IMG/VR virus record: IMGVR_UViG_3300021347_000019
Span: 1 to 32,262 of that record
Length of the DNA: 32,262 nucleotides
Reading direction: 5' to 3' (one strand)
Origin: a virus
Part shown: positions 24,501 to 32,262 of the stretch, one piece after another
How the letters are laid out: each line of letters opens with the position of its first letter
How positions within the stretch are numbered: position 1 is the stretch's first letter
The notes under the pieces: generated by a model
What the model saw: only the letters and a program-made list of their open reading frames with translations
What the model was told of the DNA's origin: nothing
Database searches by the model: none
Position numbers and translations under genes: made by a program

Positions 24501-27500
24501 TTTAGGTCTTGGCTATTTATCGTTACAAATTAAAGGTAGTCTTACAAATTATAATTATTTTGAGAAATTACCACTAGAAGATCGGTTAGCAAGATCTTTT
24601 GATGCCTCAGGTTTAGCAGCAATATATTCAGATATGATGTATACAGCCATGTCAACATCATTAGCATTAGGTGGGCCTGATATTACACAAGGGTTATTGC
24701 AACCAAAATATCCACAAGAAGAAAATACATTTGATGCTATTAGTGGTGTTGGAGGTGCAGGATTTGGTATAGTTCAAGATTATTATGAAGGTATAGAAGA
24801 ATTGACTACTGGAGAAACTGGTAAAGGAGTAGCACAGCTTATTAAATCATTCCCATATATGAAGTTATGGTTTATTAAAGACAAAGTTAATGAATTAGGC
24901 TATTATTTGAGTGATACAGATTTTGATTTTGATAAGGTAACAAGAAGTAGATTTTGACAATTTCAACTTTATAGGGTAAAGGTGAAACATGACTATAGCA
25001 TTAAGTGACAATACACCACGAATAAGTTATGCAGTTGCCGAAGGTGTAACGCAGACATCATTTGCTGTTCCCTTTGTTTTCTTTGATGGATCTACTGATA
25101 TAAATGTTTTTGTAGATAATGTTGCAAGAACATATAGCCCAACAACATCTAATACTACTTTGTTTACTGTATCAGGAGGTAGTGGATCTACAGGTACAGT
25201 AACAACTACTGTTACAGGTGCATCAGGTGGTAGTACTGTTGTTATAACTAGAGAAGTTCCACTAGCACGTACTACTGACTTTCCAAGTTCAGGTGCATTT
25301 GAGATAGCTAAACTAAATACAGAACTAGATACTCTTACAGCAATACAATCAGACTTTAATGATGATGCATCAAGAGCATTAAGATTACAAGAATCAGATG
25401 ATGCTGTTTCAATGGAGTTACCACTTAAAGCTGATAGACTTGGTAAGGTTATAGGTTTCAATGCAACTACTGGTGCAGTAGAAGCAGGGCCTACAATAGC
25501 AGATGTAAGTTCACTAGCACAGATAACAGCAGATATATCAACACTAGCTGACATTGAGGATGGTACTGATTCAACAGATGCTATTCAAACAGTAGCAGGT
25601 ATATCTGGTAATGTAACTACAGTTGCAGGGATTTCAGCTAACGTAACTACAGTAGCAGGTATTACAGCTAACATAGCTTCTGTGGTAGCAGATGAAGCAG
25701 ACATTGGTACAGTAGCAACAAATATATCTAGTGTTAACACAGTAGCTACAAACATTGCAGATGTGATTACAGTTGCAAATGATTTGAATGAGGCGATATC
25801 AGAAATAGAAACTGCTGCAGATGATTTAAATGAAGCAGTATCAGAGATTGACACAGTAGCTACTTCAATAAGTAATGTTGATACTGTTGGCACTAATATA
25901 GCTAATGTAAATACAGTAGCAGGTATAAGCTCTAACGTAACAACAGTAGCTGGGGTAAGTGCTAATGTAACAACAGTGGCAGGAATTAGTGGCAATGTCA
26001 CTACAGTGGCAGGAATAAGTTCAGACGTCACATCTGTTGCAGGCATTTCTTCTAATGTTACATCTGTGGCAGGTATAGTTAGTGATGTTTCTACAGTTGC
26101 ACCAATAGTTGCAAACGTAACTACAGTAGCAGGTATTGATTCTGAGATCACTACTGTTGCAGGGATTAGTTCTGAAATTACTACAGTTAATAATGCTGCT
26201 GCTGATGTGCAGACATTATCACCTTTAGCTGCTGACATATCTACTCTAGCAGATATAGAAGATGGAACAGATGCTACTAATGCCATACAAACTGTGGCAG
26301 GAATAGCTGCTAATGTAACAACAGTTGCAAATAACGATAGTAATGTTACAATAGTGGCGAATAATGATGCCAATATTACAGCAGTAGCAGGTGATGCCTC
26401 AGATATTGGAACAGTAGTTACGAACTTAGCCAATATAAATTTAGTTGCATCTAACATAAACGCAGGGGTTATTGATGGTATTTTTGATTATGGATCAGTC
26501 GCAGATGCAGTATCAAGCTCAACAGATTATGGAAGTCTATAAGGAGATTTAAATAATGGCAACACAAGTACAATTTAGACGAGGAACTACTGCCCAAAAC
26601 AACAGTTTTACTGGTGCTTTAGGTGAAGTTACAGTAGATACCGATAAGGATACAGTGGTTGTACATGATGGTGGTACAGCAGGAGGATTCCCACTAGCAA
26701 GACAAGATGGCTCTAACATGACAGGGATATCGATTACCACTGGCACAATCAAGCTAGATGGTAATTATCCAACTGGTACAGATAACGTAGCTTTAGGTAA
26801 TACTGCATTAGATGATGGCTCTTTAAGTGGTGCAAGAAACACTGCTATTGGTTCTGCTTCTTTAACTGCAAATACAAGTGGTCAAAACAATGTTTCAGTA
26901 GGCTATAACTCTATGCTTGCTAACACAACTGGTAGTGAAAATATAAGTGTTGGTGTAGGAACTTTAGACAGCAATACTACAGGAAGCAACAATACTGCTT
27001 TGGGTCGTTCTGCATTACAGGCAAACACCACAGCAAGTGGCAATACTGCTGTAGGTCATAGAGCAGGTGAAGCTAATACTACAGGTGCTGACAATGTATT
27101 TATGGGAAAAGAAGCAGGTCTAGTAAATACAACTGGTTCTAACAATGTGGCAATAGGTCGTGATGCTTTAGTTTCAAACACCACTGCAAGTGGAAACATT
27201 GCCATTGGATATAATGCACTTGCAGATAACACGACTGGCTCTGCTGTAACTGCTGTTGGATACAATGCACTTGCTGACAACACTACTGGAACTAACAGTA
27301 CGGCATTGGGTTACTTTGCTTTAAGGGCAAATACAACTGGAACTGATAATACTGGCATAGGTAAACAAGCATTAAGATATAATACTGGTTCATCTAATAC
27401 TGCTATAGGTTCTGAAGCACTTATCAACAACACCACAGCATCCGACAACACAGCAGTTGGATATCAGGCTGCTTACACAAATACTACTGGCTCACCTATA

Positions 27501-30500
27501 ACTGCGATAGGTCGTAAAGCACTTTACAGCAATACTACTGGTGTAGACAATACTGCATTGGGTCGTAACTCTTTATTCTACAATACTACAGGAGCAGACA
27601 ATACTTCTTCTGGTAATGAAGCTATGCAAGCTAACACTACAGGTTCTAATAACACTGCATATGGTTCTGATGCACTAAGAGCCAACACTACAGCAGACAA
27701 AAACACAGCAGTTGGTGATACTGCACTATACTCAAATACTACTGGTGCAGGTAATACGGCAGTAGGTCGTGGAGCTTCACAAAATAACACAACAGCAGAT
27801 TCTAACGTTGCAGTTGGTCTTAATGCTATGAATGCTAATGATGTTGGTAGTAGAAATGTAGCTATTGGTAGACATGCTTTATATTCTTTTAACCCAACTG
27901 CTGCTACAAATAGTTATAGTGTAGCTATTGGTTATGATGCACTTACAACTACAACCACTGGTACAGAAAATACTGTTGTAGGTGGTCAAGCTATGCTATT
28001 AAACACTACAGGTAACCAAAATTCAAGCTTTGGTAGGGCTGCATTATATAATAACACTACAGGAAATAAATCAGTTGGAATTGGTTATTATGCTCTTGTT
28101 TCAAGTACTACAGCAAGTGGCAACGTAGCAGTAGGGTTTGAGGCATTAAGACAAAACACCACAGCAAGTAGCAACGTAGCAGTTGGACAAGAAGCAGGTC
28201 ACGACATAACAACTGGAGTAAGAAATACTGTAGTTGGACAAGCAGTAGGTTCATTACTTACTACATCTAGCGATAACACTTTTATGGGTCAAGGTGCAGG
28301 TAATCAAATTACTAGTGGAGATGCAAACACAATCATAGGTCGCTACAACGGCAACCAAGGTGGCTTAGACATAAGAACAAACAGCAATCAGATTGTGCTA
28401 TCGGATGGTGATGGTAATCCTAGATTGCGAATTGATAGTTCTGCAAGAATACAAACATCACAGGCTTATGGAAATAATTCTGATGGTACATTTAACATAA
28501 CAGAAAATCTTGGTGCAAGAGCCTGTATAAGTTTAAGAAGTAATGCTTCTGGTAACACTGGCAATTTTGTTTTATTTACCTCTGACAATGGAAGTAATGC
28601 AGGTGAGATATCACATACTGGTGCAACGTCTATTAGTTATGCTGCAACTTCAGATTATCGTTTAAAGAATAATGTTACTTATACTTTTGATGCAACAACA
28701 AGACTAAAACAACTTAAACCTGCAAGATTTAGTTGGACACATGATACTACAAATACACTTATTGATGGATTTTTAGCACATGAAGTACAGTCTATTGTAC
28801 CAGAAGCAGTTAATAGAGCTAAAGATGCAGTAAAAGTATGGAAAGATGGTGAAGAATTACCAGATGGTGTTTCTGTTGGTGATAATAAGTTAGATGAAGA
28901 TGGGAACACAATCCCAGATTATCAAACTATGGATATGAGCAAGATGATACCATTACTTGTAAAAACTATTCAAGAATTAGAAGCAAGAATAACAACACTA
29001 GAAGGAGCTTAAAATGGATGAACTAACAACAGAAGAAATAGCACAAAACTATACAGCTATGGGTCACTCAGTAGACCTTATCAATGCTATCATTGCAGGT
29101 ACAGCAATGGCAGATGATACAGCTGAAGACAAGCAAGACTGTGTTGATAGGAACGTAGCACACTTAGAGATTATGGTGGCTAAGGACTATTGGACAGATG
29201 AAGATATGACAGCAGTTAACTCTGCAATCACAGCAGGTCAAGGTTATACAGCATGAGTGAGAATGTAATTACCATTGATAACAAAGATTACAACCCAGAG
29301 GACTTGTCTGCACAACAAATTAGATGGGTGCAAAAACTACAATCATATGCAATAAAACAAGATGAGCTTCGAGAAACTAGTGAAGAAATTTCAGTTTTGC
29401 AAACTCAATATCTAGGAAGATTAAGATCATCATTGGAAAAAAATGATGACGAGGAGCAAGAGGAAAAGGCTGGTTAATGGTCAAGACTACTGAAGTAAAA
29501 GCCCAACTAGACACCCATGAAGCTGTCTGTGCTGAGAGATGGAAAGAAACCATCTTACGCATCAAACGTATTGAACATATTATGATTGGTACAGCAGGTA
29601 CTATGATAATTATGATGGCAGGTTTGCTATTGAGGTGACACTATGCTTGAAATGCTAGTGGTTGCCAACTCTGCCTTTGCAATAATCAAACAAACTATAC
29701 AAAATGGCAGAGAATTATCTTCGGCAGGTGCTGCAATCGCTAACTTTGTAAGTGCAGAAGAACAACTTAAACAAGATTTACACAAAAAAAAGAACAGTAT
29801 TTGGACTAACTTTCTAGGTAAAACAGACAATGACCTAGAAGAGTTTATGGCTTTGGAAGAGATCAGAGTCAAGCAAGAACAACTTCGAGAGTTCATGCAG
29901 CTATACGGCAGAGCAGGTCTATACAATGACTATGTTTCTTTCTGTGCAGAAGCTAGGAAGAATAGAAGGCAAGCTAAGATTGATGCTGAGAAACGTAAAG
30001 AAAAGATTAAAGAAATAGTATTAAAGGTAATACTAGCTATATTAATTACTGCTTTATTGTCAGGTGTAGTTACTGTACTAGCAATCATAGCTAAAAAGAA
30101 AGGTATTATATAAATAAAAAAAGGTGCAAGGAATAAATTCACTTTGCACCTTACAGCATCATTAGTAATTAATGAAGCCCTTCACACAAAAGATATTACT
30201 ATAAATTTAAATGAAAGTAAAACTATAAAAAGGAAAAAAATGACTGCATTTCTTTTAGCTTGTACAATGAATGGTATTGTTACTGGTGGTATATACTTTC
30301 AAAACGTAAACCATTGCATAGATTACAAAGATAAACTCAATCAACAAACTTTTATGAAAGACGATAAGCCACAAACATATGAGTGTATATGTAAGCTCGT
30401 ACCTTTTGTGGATACTGAGAAAGTGAGGGTATACTAATGGTTACAGTAGAACAATTCCTTAAATGGAAGATACTACCAAGATGTATGATGCTTGCTAGTA

Positions 30501-32262
30501 CAGTCATGTCATGGAGATGTGCTGAATGGTTCATGGATTTAGATGCACCAACAGCAGCACAATCAGCATTTGTATCTGTGGTCATGGGTGTAATGACAGG
30601 TGTCTTTGGTATATGGATGGGTCATGAACATAAGGAGCATAAGTAATGTTAACAGCATTGATAGGGCCAGTTACCAATTTAGTTGGTAAGTTTATAGAAG
30701 ATAAAGATGCCAAGAATAAACTGGCACATGAGATAGCGACTATGGCTGAGAAGCACGCACAAGAACTTGCTAAAGGTCAGCTAGAAATAAACAAAGCAGA
30801 GGCACAACACAAGTCTATTTTTGTTGCAGGATGGAGGCCTTTCATTGGTTGGACTTGTGGTGTTGCACTCTGTTGGCACTTTGTACTAGCACCAATAACA
30901 ATATTCTTGTGTGCGTACATAGGAGTTGCTATACCTGATTTACCTACTTTTGACATGGGATCATTGATGACAGTGTTAATGGGTATGTTAGGATTAGGTG
31001 GCTTACGTACATATGAAAAACAAAAGGGGTTAACGAAATGAATATGGAGGAGTTTGTAAAAGAGATCACAATAGATGAAGGTGTAAAGCATGAAGTCTAT
31101 CTTGATCACTTAGGTCTACCTACTGTAGGTGTTGGTCATTTAATTACTGAATGGGATGAAGAATATGAAAAGCCTGTGGGTACTCCTGTATCTGAAGAAC
31201 GAGTGCAACAACTATTGAAGCAGGATATACACGTAACTATTGAAGAATGTAAAAAACTTTATGATGATTTTGATGTACTACCAGTAGAGGTGCAACATAT
31301 CATTGCCAATATGATGTTCAATATGGGCAGACCAAGACTAAGTCAGTTTAAAAACATGAAGAAAGCAGTCGATCAACGTAATTGGTATGAAGCTGCATAC
31401 GAAATGACTAACTCAAAGTGGTGTCAACAAGTGCCAAAAAGGGCACATAGGCTCATTCAACGTATGCAAGACGTACAGACATAAAGCTTATATTTGGTTA
31501 CAATCATACAGCAGGGGTGCGTTACCCCTACTGTACGGCTCTTAAATCAAGAGTTTTTTCCAATACTTTTTAAATATTGCTCATGTCTTTGCCATGCTTC
31601 GTCTTCAGCTAGATTTTGCACACCATCTTCATAATCTTGATCTGAAATTATAGCATCATGGACATCTTGTGGATTTAAATCTTTAGGTTTGTGTACATTT
31701 AAATACCTAACTAGTTGCCCACGACCTGCTCTACCTTTTCTGGTAGTGCCATCTGTGTAGATTAGGCCTTTCATTTCTAGTTGTTTGTATCTTGGTGTGA
31801 TGCTACCTTCTCGGTATTTGGGATTATCATTGCTTTGGTGCAGATAATCCCATACCTCGTCGTGGGTAGCACCATTCTCGCCATGTGCTTTGATGGCATT
31901 GAGTACGATACGTTCTAGTCTGTTAGTGTCCATGCTTTGTGCAGCCTCATGTGAGGTTCTTGGATCTGTGTTTCTAGCTTTGCCTATCATGATTTACTCC
32001 AATTTATTATTTCAATTTTTACATCATCATAACCTTTAGCTATCCAATTATTTGCTTCTTGGATTGCTTCACGATATTTGGTGTGGTAATTATCTACAGC
32101 ACCTACCCAAACAATAAATTTATACTTCATCTTTACCTCCTAAAATGGTATTTCAACGTCATCATCTATATGAACGTCTGTTGTTTGATCGTTACTAAAT
32201 CCATCTGTACGTGGTGTTGAGTCACCAACACGACAAGACAAGAACTTGGTTGCACCATCTTT

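Overview
The window reads as one nearly complete, circularly permuted genome of a small tailed marine phage with a podovirus (T7-like) particle. Bases 32109-32262 repeat bases 1-154 with only three mismatches, so the unit length is about 32,108 bp and the two ends are the same place on a circular map. AT-rich coding, densely packed genes with ATGA and TAATG overlaps, and several small basic proteins typical of marine phages suggest a low-GC marine host, probably an alphaproteobacterium of the SAR11/SAR116 kind. The host is an inference.

The genes form two divergent blocks. A leftward block runs from 6520 down to 32 and, across the circular junction, on to 31547. It holds mostly tiny unknown proteins, a DUF932-like protein, an XRE-type regulator, a Holliday-junction-resolvase-like nuclease, a CXXC zinc protein, a possible helicase-loader-like protein, and, behind its own terminator and promoter, a recombination cassette: YqaJ-type exonuclease, ERF annealing protein and a small protein with an SSB-type acidic tail. 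A 47-residue protein and a winged-helix protein end the block. There is no DNA or RNA polymerase, helicase, primase or integrase, so the phage must borrow the host replication and transcription machinery.

A rightward block (7506-31484) holds morphogenesis and lysis: small terminase, a strong promoter, a cassette of tiny basic proteins, large terminase, a gp7.3-like protein, portal, scaffold, a gp13-like protein, major capsid, a small capsid-adjacent protein, tail tubular A and B, three internal virion proteins, a repeat-rich T7-type tail fibre, a long repeat fibre with an S74 auto-cleaving chaperone, and a cluster of small membrane proteins with a 3-TM holin and a GH24 lysozyme. The two blocks converge at about 31.5 kb on stacked hairpins.

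The most unusual part is the switch region between the blocks, about 6540-7470. It has no intact gene and is almost entirely composed of perfect hairpins. Its right part (about 6736-7394, + strand) is an inverted, divergent copy of the neighbouring 145-codon gene (6083-6520, - strand) together with its flanks. The copy has lost its reading frame, but many of its differences from the intact gene create or perfect stems, including pairs of mutually complementary insertions. That is what one expects of a large structured RNA (or structured single-stranded DNA) evolved from a duplicated gene. It ends at an intrinsic-terminator-like hairpin just before the small terminase gene. A second, smaller structured intergenic element lies at 4006-4185.
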